From NCBI RefSeq assembly GCF_029893105.1, contig NZ_JARXWG010000029.1:1-50524 (forward strand): 50,524 nucleotides of DNA. Reading direction: 5' to 3'. Source of the DNA: Parabacteroides sp. PF5-9 (GTDB lineage: Bacteria > Bacteroidota > Bacteroidia > Bacteroidales > Tannerellaceae). Shown piece by piece: positions 1-9,179 of the stretch (the stretch's first letter is position 1; each line of letters opens with the position of its first letter). Both the position numbers and the translations under genes were made by a program. Below the pieces are notes generated by a model. It saw only the letters and a list, made by a program, of their open reading frames with translations, searched no databases and was not told where the DNA came from.

Positions 1-256
1 TTGTTAAACGAAAAGAACCCTATGTGGAAAACTTTTTAGGACAATACTAAAAAAATAACAGTGAAATTATTTGGAATTGAACATAGAAATCAAATATTCT
101 TCGAATTGAATTCTTTTTCTCATATCGAACTCACGTTATTTGAGTATGAGATTCTCTCATATATCTATTCAGAAGAGCGGCATATTTTTTTCTTTTTGAC
201 AGCTGTACTGGAACTTTACCACAATTGTAGAAAAGGGAAATTATTCCGTTAAACGT

Positions 257-280
257 CATTTATCGTGTTGACGGTAAATG
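257..280. other. Hairpin of unknown role
   Basis: A 10-bp stem (CATTTATCGT / ACGGTAAATG, one T-G pair) closes a GTTG loop. No T-run follows on either strand, so it is not an obvious terminator. In positions 1-375 I see only AT-rich sequence, this hairpin and the terminator at 301-352; a 63-codon GTG-started frame at 61-252 has no recognisable content. Confidence 0.35.
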
Positions 281-300
281 CCCCGGTAGGTCACAAAAAA

Positions 301-352
301 AGAGAGTGTCTCAAAAGTACATCTGATCTTTGAGACACCCTCCTCTTTCGCT
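301..352 (-). terminator. Rho-independent terminator after the DUF5606 gene
   Basis: Read on the minus strand, AGGGTGTCTCAAAG pairs with CTTTTGAGACACTCT around a short loop and is followed by a run of seven T. It lies about 25 bases past the stop codon of the DUF5606 gene, as expected for the end of this minus-strand unit. Confidence 0.85.
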
Positions 353-375
353 ATTCCAACCAAGAGATTGGCAGG

Positions 376-966
376 TTATTCTTCTTTTTTCTTTGTCGTT
401 TTTGTTGTCTTTGTTGTTTTTTCTTTGGGCGCTTTTGGCGTTTTTGTTGTTTCAGCTGTTTCTGTTTTTTTAGCTGTTTTCTTCGTTGTTTTCTTTTCCG
501 GTTTTTCTGTTTTGGGAGCAGTTTCAGCTTCTACACTCTTTTGTTCTTCAGCAACTTCTTGTTCTGCTGCTTTCTCCGGTGTGAAATCGGTAATATTATT
601 GGCAATAAGTGTATTGTACCAGTTTAATATTTTCTTTATATCGCTTGGATAAACACGCTCGCGATCAAAGTTGGGTAGAATGGCTGCGAAATAGTCGCGC
701 AACTCCTGAGGGGATAAAGCGGAAGGAGTAAGGGAAATAGCGGCTGAGGCTTCTTTCTTTTTGATCGATTCGAGAACCTGATGTAAAGGTACTTCTTCCT
801 CTTCTGTGTAGATCGCAATATCTCCAAGTGAGATGACCTTGTCGCTGGCATAGACAGGTGTTCTTTTTTTATCCGTCAATGACTCGACGATCAACATATT
901 TTTTCCTTGGGAGATTAATTTAAATAATCCAGGCTTGCCGGATACTGACAAGATTGTCTTCAACAT
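376..966 (-). CDS. DUF5606 domain protein with a Lys/Thr-rich tail
   Basis: A 196-residue protein. Residues 1 to about 130 look like the DUF5606 family of Bacteroidetes, with the N-terminus MLKTILSVSGKPGLFKLI and the segment LPNFDRERVYPSDIKKILNWY. The family's function is unknown. The C-terminal 60 residues are low-complexity and rich in Lys, Thr, Glu and Ala (repeated KTTKTTK and KKTAKK), which suggests a flexible basic tail that could bind nucleic acid or ribosomes; that is inference. There is no signal peptide, so it is probably cytoplasmic. It lies 89 bases past coaE and may have its own promoter (-7-like box at 1004-1011). Confidence 0.85.
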   Translation of the reverse strand: MLKTILSVSGKPGLFKLISQGKNMLIVESLTDKKRTPVYASDKVISLGDIAIYTEEEEVPLHQVLESIKKKEASAAISLTPSALSPQELRDYFAAILPNFDRERVYPSDIKKILNWYNTLIANNITDFTPEKAAEQEVAEEQKSVEAETAPKTEKPEKKTTKKTAKKTETAETTKTPKAPKEKTTKTTKTTKKKEE

Positions 967-1003
967 AATATTCTTTTTCTTTTATGGTTTGAGCTTTGAG
1001 CGG

Positions 1004-1011
1004 CAAAGATA
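1004..1011 (-). promoter_or_regulatory. -7 box (TATCTTTG) upstream of the DUF5606 gene
   Basis: The minus strand reads TATCTTTG, a perfect match to the Bacteroidetes -7 consensus TAnnTTTG, 38 bases before the ATG at 966. No TTTG was found at the usual -33 spacing, so this is a partial promoter match. Confidence 0.5.
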
Positions 1012-1055
1012 ACATAACTGCTTAAAATAGCCTTAATCGGAGCAGAAAAATCGAT

Positions 1056-1637
1056 TTATAATGACTGGAGATGGGTTATGAAGTGGGTTAATTGAGGGAT
1101 AATAGCGTTTTTGTCGTCGTTCATGATAACCGCATCGGAATACTCTTTTTTTATCTCATCGGCTAATTGATTATTGATTCGACGGATGATCTCTTCGCGT
1201 GAAAAGCTGTCGCGTTTCATCACGCGTTGTATGCGTACCTCCAGGGGAGCATAAACCATTAAGCGGATGTCGACTAACCGATCAAATCCGGACTCGAAAA
1301 GAATGGCCGATTCGATGGCGCAGTAGGGGACACGGAGTTGTTGAACCCAATTCTGAAAATGTCGGTTAACCTCCGGATGGATGATTGCATTCACCTGCTT
1401 GAGGCGTTCGGGATCGTTAAAGATGTATGTAGCTAACTGCTTTCTGTCTACCCCTTCTGAGGTGTAGATCGAACTGCCGAATAAGTCGATTAGTTGTTTT
1501 CGGATGGCAGGAGAACTGTTTGTCAGTTTTTTACTCTCTTCATCAGCGATGTAAACAGGGATGCCCATGGCCTCGAATAGCGTAGTGACAACGGTTTTAC
1601 CACTACCGATTCCTCCGGTGATACCGATTTTAATCAT
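1056..1637 (-). CDS. coaE: Dephospho-CoA kinase
   Basis: Catalyses the last step of coenzyme A synthesis, ATP-dependent phosphorylation of dephospho-CoA on the ribose 3'-hydroxyl, in the cytoplasm. The 193-residue length is normal for the family. The P-loop GGIGSGKT lies at residues 8-15, followed by the usual segments (IPVYIADEESKKL, IHPEVNRHF, ESAILFESGFD, RVMKRDSFSREEIIRRI). The start codon overlaps the stop of the upstream YbbR-like gene by 4 bases, indicating translational coupling in a nusB-yajC-ybbR-coaE run. Confidence 0.96.
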   Translation of the reverse strand: MIKIGITGGIGSGKTVVTTLFEAMGIPVYIADEESKKLTNSSPAIRKQLIDLFGSSIYTSEGVDRKQLATYIFNDPERLKQVNAIIHPEVNRHFQNWVQQLRVPYCAIESAILFESGFDRLVDIRLMVYAPLEVRIQRVMKRDSFSREEIIRRINNQLADEIKKEYSDAVIMNDDKNAIIPQLTHFITHLQSL

Positions 1638-2644
1638 GTTGGAACGGTTTGTTCGATAATGAATTCAATATGATCGGGGACCAGGGTGAAAGAACGTATC
1701 CACTCCGGCCATTTATTTAGTTGGATCATTTGTCTTCCGGTCAGGTTTTGCTCCAATAGACTGAACGGTATTTGAATGGAAAATTGGTTCTCGGATAAAT
1801 CCCTGAATCGTGCAACCGGAATATTACAGGTGACATTGATCTTGGGCGGGAACATCCGGACGGTAAAGCCCTGGGGTATATCCGTACATATTACAGGTAC
1901 TTCTATTATACGTTCGGTGAATTCGTCTACAGGTATGGTGATGTTAACCGCTGTCGGTTCGTAAGAGACTCCTTGGATTTGCTGAAGTTGAAATTCTCTT
2001 GAAATGGAACGGTTGACTCCTTTTATATCTGTATAGACTGTTCTGGCTTCTGTTAATGTGTCTAATATCGATTTGACGGCATAGACATTGACTTTGTCGG
2101 GGATTATTGTAGTATCACCTGAAATCTGAAAGCCGGGTTCGAGAGTCATATTCCCATGAAACACAACAGGGATTTCTTTGTGCTCTTTGGTGCTGTACTT
2201 TAATTCGATTTGTGACGGTTCGATCCCAATCAATGCAGTTGTTGTCAATAGTTGTTTGAGGATGTCGGATTCGATATCCCGTCTGTCAATAACCAACCCA
2301 CCGTTTTTGTTTTGGGCATTCCGCATATTGATCTCCAACGACGAGAATTTACGCCCGAAAGAGTAATTCATTAGAGTCGTTCCTTTGTCTTTGACATGTG
2401 CAATGATTTTCTCAGGCGGTTGCTCTGTAAAGTCAATATCAACAGGGATGTTTTTATATTTGATAGGAATAGACAGCTCGATTTCGTAGTCTTGCTGAAG
2501 GCTCTGCAATAACCAGAAACCGGAGGATAAAAGGAAGAACCCAAAAAAGATCAATGCTTCTCTCCATTGTTGACTGTGAAGAAAAGCCTTGATCTTAATA
2601 AGGGTAGACTTGAATGATATTTTGATTTGTTCAAGTCGGAGCAT
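1634..2644 (-). CDS. YbbR-like domain protein (CdaR-like), membrane anchored
   Basis: A 336-residue protein with one N-terminal membrane helix (about residues 30-50, ALIFFGFFLLSSGFWLL) followed by tandem YbbR-like domains of roughly 80-90 residues. These are beta-rich, with phrases such as IPVKYKNIPVDIDF, EIPVVFHGNMTLEPGFQISG and IEVPVICTDIPQGFTVRMFPP. YbbR domains occur in CdaR, which regulates the diadenylate cyclase CdaA in Firmicutes; in Bacteroidetes the gene commonly sits beside coaE, and its role there is not established. The product should be anchored in the inner membrane and face the periplasm. No cyclase gene is visible here. Confidence 0.85.
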   Translation of the reverse strand: MLRLEQIKISFKSTLIKIKAFLHSQQWREALIFFGFFLLSSGFWLLQSLQQDYEIELSIPIKYKNIPVDIDFTEQPPEKIIAHVKDKGTTLMNYSFGRKFSSLEINMRNAQNKNGGLVIDRRDIESDILKQLLTTTALIGIEPSQIELKYSTKEHKEIPVVFHGNMTLEPGFQISGDTTIIPDKVNVYAVKSILDTLTEARTVYTDIKGVNRSISREFQLQQIQGVSYEPTAVNITIPVDEFTERIIEVPVICTDIPQGFTVRMFPPKINVTCNIPVARFRDLSENQFSIQIPFSLLEQNLTGRQMIQLNKWPEWIRSFTLVPDHIEFIIEQTVPT

Positions 2645-2661
2645 ATCCGTTTTGTTTTCTT

Positions 2662-2973
2662 TTATTTTTGTTGCGCGTCTTCTGCTGAAGCGAAGACAGA
2701 TGTTTTGTCTATGCGGATGCGAACTCCATCAGATATTTCGATCAGCATATAAATATCTCCGATCTCTTTTATCTTACCGTAGATTCCTCCGGCAGTAATG
2801 ATTTTATCACCGACTTTCAATGCTTCACGAGCACGTTGGATATCTTTTTGTTTCTTTTGTTGCGGACGGATCATGAAGAAATAGAATATGGCGATGATGA
2901 CTACCATCATTAAAAGGCCTGACCATTGACTGCCACCGCCTGTTGCCTGAAGTAGAATGCTGAGGATACTCAT
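2662..2973 (-). CDS. yajC: Preprotein translocase subunit YajC
   Basis: A 103-residue auxiliary subunit of the Sec translocon that associates with SecDF in the inner membrane. It has one membrane helix (about residues 19-36, GLLMMVVIIAIFYFFMI) immediately followed by the hallmark RPQQKKQKD and a cytoplasmic beta-rich domain (VGDKIITAGGIYGKI). Length is normal. It is 64 bases downstream of nusB and 17 bases upstream of the YbbR-like gene, so probably cotranscribed. Confidence 0.95.
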   Translation of the reverse strand: MSILSILLQATGGGSQWSGLLMMVVIIAIFYFFMIRPQQKKQKDIQRAREALKVGDKIITAGGIYGKIKEIGDIYMLIEISDGVRIRIDKTSVFASAEDAQQK

Positions 2974-3037
2974 GATAATTTAAATGTTTATATGTTTAAT
3001 ACTTATATACTGTTACCAACAAAAGTAAGGATATTTC

Positions 3038-3964
3038 TTAATCCTTAAACAATAACTTTTCTTTTTTTAATTCGTTGACAATCGAGTCGAGGACGCCGTT
3101 GATAAATAATCCGCTTTTGGGGGTGCTGTAATATTTAGCGGCATCGATGTATTCATTGAGTGTCACACTGATCGGAATGGACGGGAATGTCAGAATTTCA
3201 GCTAAAGCAACCTGCATGATGATCAGATCCATATTGGCGACTCGTTCGGTTTCCCAGTTTTTCATGTGTTTATCGATCCGTTGTCGGTATTCATCTCCGT
3301 TTAATAAGGTCTGACGGAATAGTTTAATGGCAAATTCCCGATCTTCCAGGTCTTTGAACATGGGGAGCAACTCTTGTTTCTCTCCTGCCGCAGCTTCAAA
3401 TTTTTTGATGGTTTTCAATGTAAAGGTTTGTACGATTTCGATATCATCGTTCCAATAAATGCTTTTATCTTCCAGAAAACTCTCGACCCACTCATTCCCA
3501 CAAATCAGTTTTTTGAATGCGCCACGCCAGAACTCTTTGTCAGCCTCGTAGGAATCTTCTTCGGCAGTCATATACTGCTGGTAAATATCGGAAGTGGTGA
3601 TTAATTCCAGAATGCTTTTTACAAATTCATCATCATTGCTCCATGAAAGACCTCGGGCGGCAATATATTGCTTCATCTCTGCATTTTCGGCCAATTGTGC
3701 AGCAAAACGGTTGTTGACAAAACGCATATTCGGATTCAAATCCTCTTCAGTTGGACGGAATTTGTGTTTCCGGTTATCAAGTATGCGGTATTGAAGGTAA
3801 GTCAGATCGGTAATGAGAAGTAAAAAGTAGAAATATAAGTCATACGATTTCTGAAAGCTGAACAATAATTCTTTTTCAGCATTTTTAAGGTCTCCGTTTC
3901 CGTTTTGATAGAATGAATAGACTATCTGTAAAACTTTAATTCGAATAAGAATTCTGTTAATCAT
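3038..3964 (-). CDS. nusB: Transcription antitermination factor NusB (long Bacteroidetes form)
   Basis: NusB with NusE forms part of the antitermination complex acting on rRNA transcripts. The protein is 308 residues, about twice the E. coli length, as is usual in Bacteroidetes. The canonical helical fold is visible at the C-terminus (VANMDLIIMQVALAEILTFP, VTLNEYIDAAKYYSTPKSGLFINGVLD). The N-terminus MINRILIRIKVLQIVYSFY is also typical. It is the first gene of the minus-strand run; a -7 box lies 33 bases upstream. Confidence 0.95.
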   Translation of the reverse strand: MINRILIRIKVLQIVYSFYQNGNGDLKNAEKELLFSFQKSYDLYFYFLLLITDLTYLQYRILDNRKHKFRPTEEDLNPNMRFVNNRFAAQLAENAEMKQYIAARGLSWSNDDEFVKSILELITTSDIYQQYMTAEEDSYEADKEFWRGAFKKLICGNEWVESFLEDKSIYWNDDIEIVQTFTLKTIKKFEAAAGEKQELLPMFKDLEDREFAIKLFRQTLLNGDEYRQRIDKHMKNWETERVANMDLIIMQVALAEILTFPSIPISVTLNEYIDAAKYYSTPKSGLFINGVLDSIVNELKKEKLLFKD

Positions 3965-3996
3965 CGTTTGAAGGAACTTCTGTTTAAATTTTGATG

Positions 3997-4004
3997 CAAA
4001 GGTA
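3997..4004 (-). promoter_or_regulatory. -7 box (TACCTTTG) for the nusB-yajC-ybbR-coaE run
   Basis: The minus strand carries TACCTTTG, a perfect TAnnTTTG match, 33 bases before the nusB ATG. The -33 part is not clear. The position at the head of a four-gene run supports a real promoter. Confidence 0.55.
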
Positions 4005-4177
4005 GCGATTTCTTTTGATTATATATGTTTGTTGGACGAATGTTTTGCGATGTAAGGGTATTGACAACATAGATGAAATCGCTCTTTTTAAAGATAAAAT
4101 AGCTAAAAATAGTTGTTAATTAAAAAAAAATGCACATATTTGAAGCAAGTTATGTGAAATAGGAAGGTGTTTAATAA

Positions 4178-4555
4178 ATGTTTGCTGTCATGGAAGATTC
4201 GACGAAAAATACACATGTTGAAGGTGGCGACAAGGAGATTCTGTACTCTAAAGCCATCAAAGCAGGGAAACGCATCTATTATCTGGATGTAAAGAAAAAT
4301 TTAAAAGAAGATTTGTTCCTGGCTATTACTGAAAGTAAGAAGGTTCAGCCTAAAGACGGTTCGCCGATGACTTTTGAAAAGCACAAGATTTTTCTATACA
4401 AAGAAGATTTTGATAAGTTTATGGATGGTATGACCGATGTGATCGATTATATTAAGCGACACAATAGTGAAATAGGATCCATCGTCTCGGATGATGAAGG
4501 CGATGATAAAGCGACAGGTGATTCAGGAGATATAAAGCTGGATATTGAGTTTTAA
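4178..4555 (+). CDS. PUR-alpha-like nucleic-acid-binding protein (DUF3276 family)
   Basis: A 125-residue protein of the DUF3276/PUR family, small single-stranded DNA/RNA-binding proteins common in Bacteroidetes. The PUR-like core is residues 20-95, with KAGKRIYYLDVKKNLKEDLF and FEKHKIFLYKEDFDKFMDG; the tail is acidic (VSDDEGDDKATGD). There is no signal peptide, so it is cytoplasmic. A second in-frame ATG at 4190 (MEDSTK) is an alternative start. It is monocistronic and followed by a strong bidirectional terminator. Confidence 0.88.
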   Translation: MFAVMEDSTKNTHVEGGDKEILYSKAIKAGKRIYYLDVKKNLKEDLFLAITESKKVQPKDGSPMTFEKHKIFLYKEDFDKFMDGMTDVIDYIKRHNSEIGSIVSDDEGDDKATGDSGDIKLDIEF

Positions 4556-4567
4556 GTGAGTGTATAT

Positions 4568-4615
4568 AAAAAATAACGGACTGTATACTAAGAAAGTAAC
4601 AGTCCGTTATTTTTT
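4568..4615. terminator. Bidirectional terminator between the PUR-like gene and ferredoxin
   Basis: A perfect 17-bp stem (4568-4584 with 4599-4615; core TAACGGACTGT) has an A-run on one side and a T-run on the other, so it can end transcription on both strands. It sits between the convergent PUR-like gene and ferredoxin gene. Confidence 0.92.
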
Positions 4616-4662
4616 TATAGGTATCCTGATTAGGTAAACCTATCTGTTAATTTGTTGCTTGG

Positions 4663-4830
4663 TTATGCCGGATGAATCGCTTCGGTTGGACACACATCAG
4701 CGCATGTTCCGCAATCAGTACACATCTCCGGATCAATTTTGTAGATATCACCTTCTGAAATCGCTGATACAGGACATTCGTCAATACAACTACCGCAAGC
4801 AATGCAATCTTCGCTAATTACGTAAGCCAT
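4663..4830 (-). CDS. 2[4Fe-4S] ferredoxin
   Basis: A 55-residue bacterial-type ferredoxin carrying low-potential electrons, for example for pyruvate:ferredoxin oxidoreductase or hydrogenase in anaerobes. Two CxxCxxCxxxCP motifs are visible: CIACGSCIDECP near residue 9 and CTDCGTCADVCP near residue 37. Both are complete, so two [4Fe-4S] clusters are expected. The start is MAYVISEDC and the protein ends EAIHPA. It is monocistronic, with a -7 box 36 bases upstream and a shared terminator downstream. Its partners are not in the window. Confidence 0.96.
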   Translation of the reverse strand: MAYVISEDCIACGSCIDECPVSAISEGDIYKIDPEMCTDCGTCADVCPTEAIHPA

Positions 4831-4865
4831 TTTCTTAAACTTTAAAATTGATACTATTAGTCCTG

Positions 4866-4873
4866 CAAAAATA
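4866..4873 (-). promoter_or_regulatory. -7 box (TATTTTTG) for the ferredoxin gene
   Basis: The minus strand reads TATTTTTG, a perfect TAnnTTTG match, 35 bases before the ferredoxin ATG. No clear -33 TTTG is seen. Confidence 0.5.
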
Positions 4874-4970
4874 GAATAATCTTTGTATATATAAAACTAT
4901 CCCTCTATAATTTGTTCAAAAAACACGGTTTTTGCAATATCTTTAAAACTTCTCCGTTATTACTCCAAAC

Positions 4971-5681
4971 GTGAATAAATTGAGACGTACTATATATATA
5001 TTAAGCCTTGTAGTGCTCTCCTCTCTGAGTGTTTTTGCTCAGAAGGAACGGGTGAAAAATCAACCGTATGCCGATATGAAATGGTTTCATTTGGGGTTTC
5101 ATGTTGGACTGCACGCACAAGATCTGATTCTGACAAATAGTGGTGTGACTGCCGATGGAGAAACCTGGTTTGCGGAAATACCCTCTTATTCTCCCGGTTT
5201 TAGTGTAGGGGTGATTGGTGACATGTATTTGAATCCTTATTTTAATTTACGTGTGACACCGACCGTTCATTTTGGAGAGAAATTAGTTGTCTTTCGTGAG
5301 CAGACTACGGGTGACCGATATGAGGCGAATCTCCGTTCTACTTACCTGACATTTCCCATTGATATAAAATACAGTGCTTTGCGATTGAACAACTATCGTC
5401 CTTATCTGATTGGTGGAGTGTATGGTGCTTTGGATATGGGGCGGAAGAAAGGGAATGCTTTATTGCTGAAAGGTGCGGATTTTGGTTTGGAAGTAGGGAT
5501 TGGTTGTGATATTTATCTTCCTTTCTTTAAGTTATGCCCGGAGTTGAAGTTCTGTTTTGGTCTGGTAGATGTGTTACAAAAAGACCGCTCCGATCTAATT
5601 GATAAAGAGTTGATGAAATATACGGATGCGTTATCGAAAGCCACTTCCCGCATGGTGGTATTGACTTTTAATTTCGAATAA
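4971..5681 (+). CDS. porT: PorT-family outer-membrane beta-barrel protein
   Basis: A 236-residue protein with a cleavable signal peptide (IYILSLVVLSSLSVFAQ). Alternating beta strands follow, ending in a C-terminal strand with terminal aromatic (MVVLTFNFE), as in 8-stranded outer-membrane barrels. The segment MKWFHLGFHVGLHAQDL resembles the HFGF-x-LG start of PorT proteins, which belong to the type IX secretion machinery in Porphyromonas; no other T9SS genes lie here, so the role is uncertain. The start is GTG at 4971; there is no upstream in-frame ATG. The last 14 bases overlap the convergent cdsA gene. Confidence 0.75.
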   Translation: MNKLRRTIYILSLVVLSSLSVFAQKERVKNQPYADMKWFHLGFHVGLHAQDLILTNSGVTADGETWFAEIPSYSPGFSVGVIGDMYLNPYFNLRVTPTVHFGEKLVVFREQTTGDRYEANLRSTYLTFPIDIKYSALRLNNYRPYLIGGVYGALDMGRKKGNALLLKGADFGLEVGIGCDIYLPFFKLCPELKFCFGLVDVLQKDRSDLIDKELMKYTDALSKATSRMVVLTFNFE

Positions 5682-6504
5682 ATAATTGTATATAAACATA
5701 AGTCGCCGGAATAGCCAAGATTACACTATCGAATCGATCCAACATACCGCCATGTCCGGGAAATACTGTTCCGGAATCTTTAATGTTTAATGTGCGTTTA
5801 AATAACGATTCGATCAAATCTCCCCAAGTGCCGAAAACAACAATCACAAAAGCCAATCCCAACCATTGTAAACGGGTGATCTCGGGTGCATACCAGGCAA
5901 AAGCCTGAGACGTGGCTAGCGCTACAAGCAGACCGCCCAGAAAGCCTTCCCATGATTTTTTCGGGGAAATACGTTCAAACAAACGTCTTTTACCAAATAG
6001 GGAGCCGATCAGATAGGCGCCGGTATCATTCAGCCAGACGAAAATAAATATGGCTAAGACATAGAGTGGGGTATAGGCTATTTCTCCGGGAGTATCCGGA
6101 ATGGATGAGATGTAATTGATTAGAGAGAAAAATCCGGCACAATAGATCTGCCCGAAAAAAATAAGCGACCAATTGGCAATCGGATTCGGTGCTTTATTAT
6201 ACAGTTCGCTTATCATAATGTATATCAGAAACAACAGATAAGGCAAAAAGATCAGATTGCCGGTCAGCGCATTCGCACTTAAAAAAGAGGCGATAAAAAG
6301 ATAGGCTCCCCCCAGACTGTTGATGAGGCGCTTTAAACGTGCCCCTTCGAAGTTCTCCAATAAGCCGTAAAACTCCCATAACAGCCCACCGGTAATCAGT
6401 GTAAACACGATCAGAAAGGAGAGGGGATGAATACAAATTGCAGCCACAAGAATAATAACAAATGCTATTCCTGTCAACGCTCTTTTTATTAGATTTTTAA
6501 GCAC
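5668..6504 (-). CDS. cdsA: Phosphatidate cytidylyltransferase
   Basis: Makes CDP-diacylglycerol from phosphatidic acid and CTP, the branch point of phospholipid synthesis, in the inner membrane. The 278-residue protein has about eight hydrophobic helices. The CDS signature is at the C-terminus (SLFKRTLNIKDSG then PGHGGMLDRFDS), and a second conserved block WLNDTGAYLIGSLFGKR followed by ISPKKSWEGFLGG is present. It is last in an rsfS-ftsH-cdsA minus-strand run, 24 bases after ftsH. No terminator is seen before the convergent PorT-like gene, which it overlaps. Confidence 0.95.
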   Translation of the reverse strand: MLKNLIKRALTGIAFVIILVAAICIHPLSFLIVFTLITGGLLWEFYGLLENFEGARLKRLINSLGGAYLFIASFLSANALTGNLIFLPYLLFLIYIMISELYNKAPNPIANWSLIFFGQIYCAGFFSLINYISSIPDTPGEIAYTPLYVLAIFIFVWLNDTGAYLIGSLFGKRRLFERISPKKSWEGFLGGLLVALATSQAFAWYAPEITRLQWLGLAFVIVVFGTWGDLIESLFKRTLNIKDSGTVFPGHGGMLDRFDSVILAIPATYVYIQLFIRN

Positions 6505-6528
6505 AATAGTATGTATGATTACGATATA

Positions 6529-8562
6529 TTATTCAGGCTTTTCCGGTTGTTCTTCATCCGTAGGAACAACCTCTTTGTTTTCTGTGGCAACTGAAGGAAC
6601 ATCTATAACTGTAGCCTCAGCTGTCTCTTTTTTATTGGCTTTTTCCTGCTGTTCTATAATCTCTTCGGTTCTTGAGATCCAGGCGCGTTTGCCGAAAATC
6701 TGTTCAACATCCTCCGTATAAATCACTTCGCGCTCTAACAAAACCTGAGCCAGTTTATTGTGTCCTTCGCTATTTTCAGTCAGGATCTTTTTCGCCCGTT
6801 CGTACTGTTCGTTGACAATACGTTGTACCTCATGATCAATCATTTTAGCAGTCTCTTCGCTATAGGGTTTGGTGAATCCCCAATCTTGACCGGACGAATC
6901 ATAATAATTGAGGTTAGGCAGTTTGTCGCTCATCCCAAAATAGACCACCATGGCATAGGCTTGTTTAGTCACCCGTTCCAAATCATTGGAGGCTCCGGTT
7001 GATATTTTGCCTAAGAATAGTTCTTCAGCGGCACGTCCTCCCAATGTGGCACACATCTCATCCAGTAACTGTTCGCGGGTGGTGATCTGTCTCTCTTCAG
7101 GTAAATACCAAGCTGCACCGAGCGCTTTCCCACGAGGGACGATGGTGACTTTTACCAATGGGTTGGCATGTTCGAGCAGCCAACTCAATGTGGCATGTCC
7201 GGCTTCGTGGCTGGCAATACTTTTGCGTTCGTCGGCCGTAGTAATTCTCGACCGTTTTTCCAGTCCGCCTACGATCCGGTCGACCGCATTCATAAAATCT
7301 TCTTTCTGAACAAATTTCTTTCCGTTACGGGCGGCGATCAACGCAGCTTCATTACATACATTGGCAATGTCTGCTCCTGAGAATCCGGGAGTCTGACGCG
7401 CTAAAAAGTCGGAATCAACACTCTCGTCTATTTTAATCGGACGCAGATGTACGCCGAATATCTCTTTTCGTTCATTCAAATCAGGAAGTTCAACATGAAT
7501 TTGTCTGTCAAAACGTCCGGCACGAAGCAAAGCTTTGTCCAGAACGTCAGCCCGGTTGGTTGCCGCAAGGATGATCACTCCGCTGTTAGAACCAAAACCA
7601 TCCATTTCTGTCAGTAGCTGATTCAACGTATTTTCCCGTTCGTCGTTACTGTTCATATTGACATTTTTTCCACGAGCACGGCCAACGGCATCTATCTCAT
7701 CAATAAAGACAATGCAAGGCGCTTTCTCTTTGGCCTGACGGAAAAGGTCACGCACACGGGATGCTCCAACCCCGACGAACATCTCTACAAAATCAGATCC
7801 CGAAAGAGAGAAGAACGGCACATTGGCTTCACCTGCAACAGCCTTTGCTAATAATGTTTTTCCTGTTCCCGGAGGACCGACTAATAATGCACCTTTAGGA
7901 ATTTTACCTCCCAGTTCAGTGTATCTTTCCGGACTTTTCAGAAATGAGACGATTTCTTCTACTTCTTGTTTTGCTTCTGCCAATCCGGCAACGTCCTTGA
8001 ATGTGACTTTTTTGTCATTGTCTTTATCAAAAAGTTGTGCTTTTGACTTTCCAACGCTAAATACACCACCACTGCCACCGGCACCTCCTCCGGACATGCG
8101 TCGCATCAGGAAGATCCAAACAGCTATCAATAAGATGAATGGTCCGAAGGAGATCAGGAAATTCCAGAATGCATCTTCTCCCTCTTCATAGCTGACTTGA
8201 GTGGTGATCTGATTTTCGGTAACGACTTTGTCAAAGAAATCGGAAAACTTATCCGCAGAAGGGATTTTGACAAACACCTTGGGCGAATTGCCTAATTTAG
8301 AGGTGTCTCCTTTAAAAACCAATCCATTTTTTCCATTTTTGATGGTAGCCTCTACCGTATTTTTTTTGTTATATACGACCATTTTGTCGAAGACATCCTC
8401 TCCGGCTAATCGCTGAAACTCGGTCCAACCTAACTCTTTGGAAGCGGACGAATCGTTCGTCATATAGAGTGCAATAAGCATCAGGAAGATTAATCCGTAC
8501 ATCCAGTACAGATTAAAACGAAACATGCGTTGTTTGTTGTTTTTGGGAGGATTATTTGACAT
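6529..8562 (-). CDS. ftsH: ATP-dependent zinc metalloprotease FtsH
   Basis: A 677-residue membrane AAA+ protease that degrades misfolded membrane proteins and regulatory substrates. Helices lie at about residues 17-36 and 134-153, enclosing a small periplasmic domain. A Gly-rich linker leads to Walker A GPPGTGKT (229-236), Walker B IVFIDEID (284-291), the second region of homology ([20 protein letters not shown]) and zinc motif HEAGH (452-456). The third ligand is probably Asp in [11 protein letters not shown]. All catalytic residues are present. The acidic Glu/Thr/Val-rich tail is typical of Bacteroidetes. It is 37 bases downstream of rsfS. Confidence 0.98.
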   Translation of the reverse strand: MSNNPPKNNKQRMFRFNLYWMYGLIFLMLIALYMTNDSSASKELGWTEFQRLAGEDVFDKMVVYNKKNTVEATIKNGKNGLVFKGDTSKLGNSPKVFVKIPSADKFSDFFDKVVTENQITTQVSYEEGEDAFWNFLISFGPFILLIAVWIFLMRRMSGGGAGGSGGVFSVGKSKAQLFDKDNDKKVTFKDVAGLAEAKQEVEEIVSFLKSPERYTELGGKIPKGALLVGPPGTGKTLLAKAVAGEANVPFFSLSGSDFVEMFVGVGASRVRDLFRQAKEKAPCIVFIDEIDAVGRARGKNVNMNSNDERENTLNQLLTEMDGFGSNSGVIILAATNRADVLDKALLRAGRFDRQIHVELPDLNERKEIFGVHLRPIKIDESVDSDFLARQTPGFSGADIANVCNEAALIAARNGKKFVQKEDFMNAVDRIVGGLEKRSRITTADERKSIASHEAGHATLSWLLEHANPLVKVTIVPRGKALGAAWYLPEERQITTREQLLDEMCATLGGRAAEELFLGKISTGASNDLERVTKQAYAMVVYFGMSDKLPNLNYYDSSGQDWGFTKPYSEETAKMIDHEVQRIVNEQYERAKKILTENSEGHNKLAQVLLEREVIYTEDVEQIFGKRAWISRTEEIIEQQEKANKKETAEATVIDVPSVATENKEVVPTDEEQPEKPE

Positions 8563-8599
8563 ATTGTTGTTTATCTTAAGTTGTTACACAAAAACCGGA

Positions 8600-8959
8600 T
8601 CAATCCAGATTGGGAAGTCGTGTGATCGGAGCATCTGCCCACAAGTGTTCCAGATTATAAAATACACGCTGTTCCGGCAAGAAGATATGTACAAGAACCG
8701 TGCCATAATCCATTCCTATCCATTGAGCAGCTTGGTTGCTATCGATCGAAAGCGGTTTTTCGTTTGCATTTTTACGGGCAAAGTCCCATACGGCATCCGA
8801 TAAAGCAGAAACCTGGGTCGGCGTACTGCCTTCACTGATGATCATATATTGACATATGGCGCCATCTATTTGCGTTAAATCTACGGTAACAATATTTTTG
8901 CCTTTTTTCTCTTGCAGGCCAGCAATAACTGCGTCAACGAGTTCTTTTGTTTGATCCAT
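8600..8959 (-). CDS. rsfS: Ribosome silencing factor RsfS
   Basis: A 119-residue Iojap/RsfS protein. The family binds ribosomal protein L14 on the large subunit and blocks subunit joining during starvation. Conserved segments include DLTQIDGAICQYMIISEGSTPTQ (in part), VWDFARKNANEKPLSIDS and WIGMDYGTVLVHIFLPEQRVFYNLEHLW. It is first of the rsfS-ftsH-cdsA run, with a perfect -7 box (TATATTTG) about 30 bases upstream of the ATG. Confidence 0.95.
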   Translation of the reverse strand: MDQTKELVDAVIAGLQEKKGKNIVTVDLTQIDGAICQYMIISEGSTPTQVSALSDAVWDFARKNANEKPLSIDSNQAAQWIGMDYGTVLVHIFLPEQRVFYNLEHLWADAPITRLPNLD

Positions 8960-8988
8960 TTATTATTAATGAGTATTATTCAAAGGTG

Positions 8989-8996
8989 CAAATATA
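8989..8996 (-). promoter_or_regulatory. -7 box (TATATTTG) for rsfS-ftsH-cdsA
   Basis: The minus strand reads TATATTTG, 29 bases before the rsfS start and at the head of a three-gene run. No TTTG was found at 19-21 bases further upstream. Confidence 0.55.
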
Positions 8997-9107
8997 CTTC
9001 TAAATTCCTTATATTGTGCTTAACAAATCATAATCTGTTGCATCTGTTTTATTCTAAAAACAATCGCTCTTAAAGAATGTTCCTGTTTCTATTTTTTTTG
9101 ACAACTA

Positions 9108-9138
9108 TTTGCAACTTCTTAAAAAGTGCATATCTTTG
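9108..9138 (+). promoter_or_regulatory. Complete Bacteroidetes promoter for tRNA-Gln
   Basis: TTTG at 9108-9111, a 19-base spacer, then TATCTTTG at 9131-9138. Both parts match the TTTG-N19-TAnnTTTG consensus exactly. The first base of the tRNA is 42 bases past the -7 box. Confidence 0.85.
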
Positions 9139-9179
9139 CAGCGCATAAACGTATTTTTATACCGAAATGCGATTGTAAT

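Noticed and set aside
61-252. 63-codon frame with GTG start
   Set aside because: AT-rich, no recognisable motif, no promoter, and a composition like non-coding sequence; not enough to call a gene.
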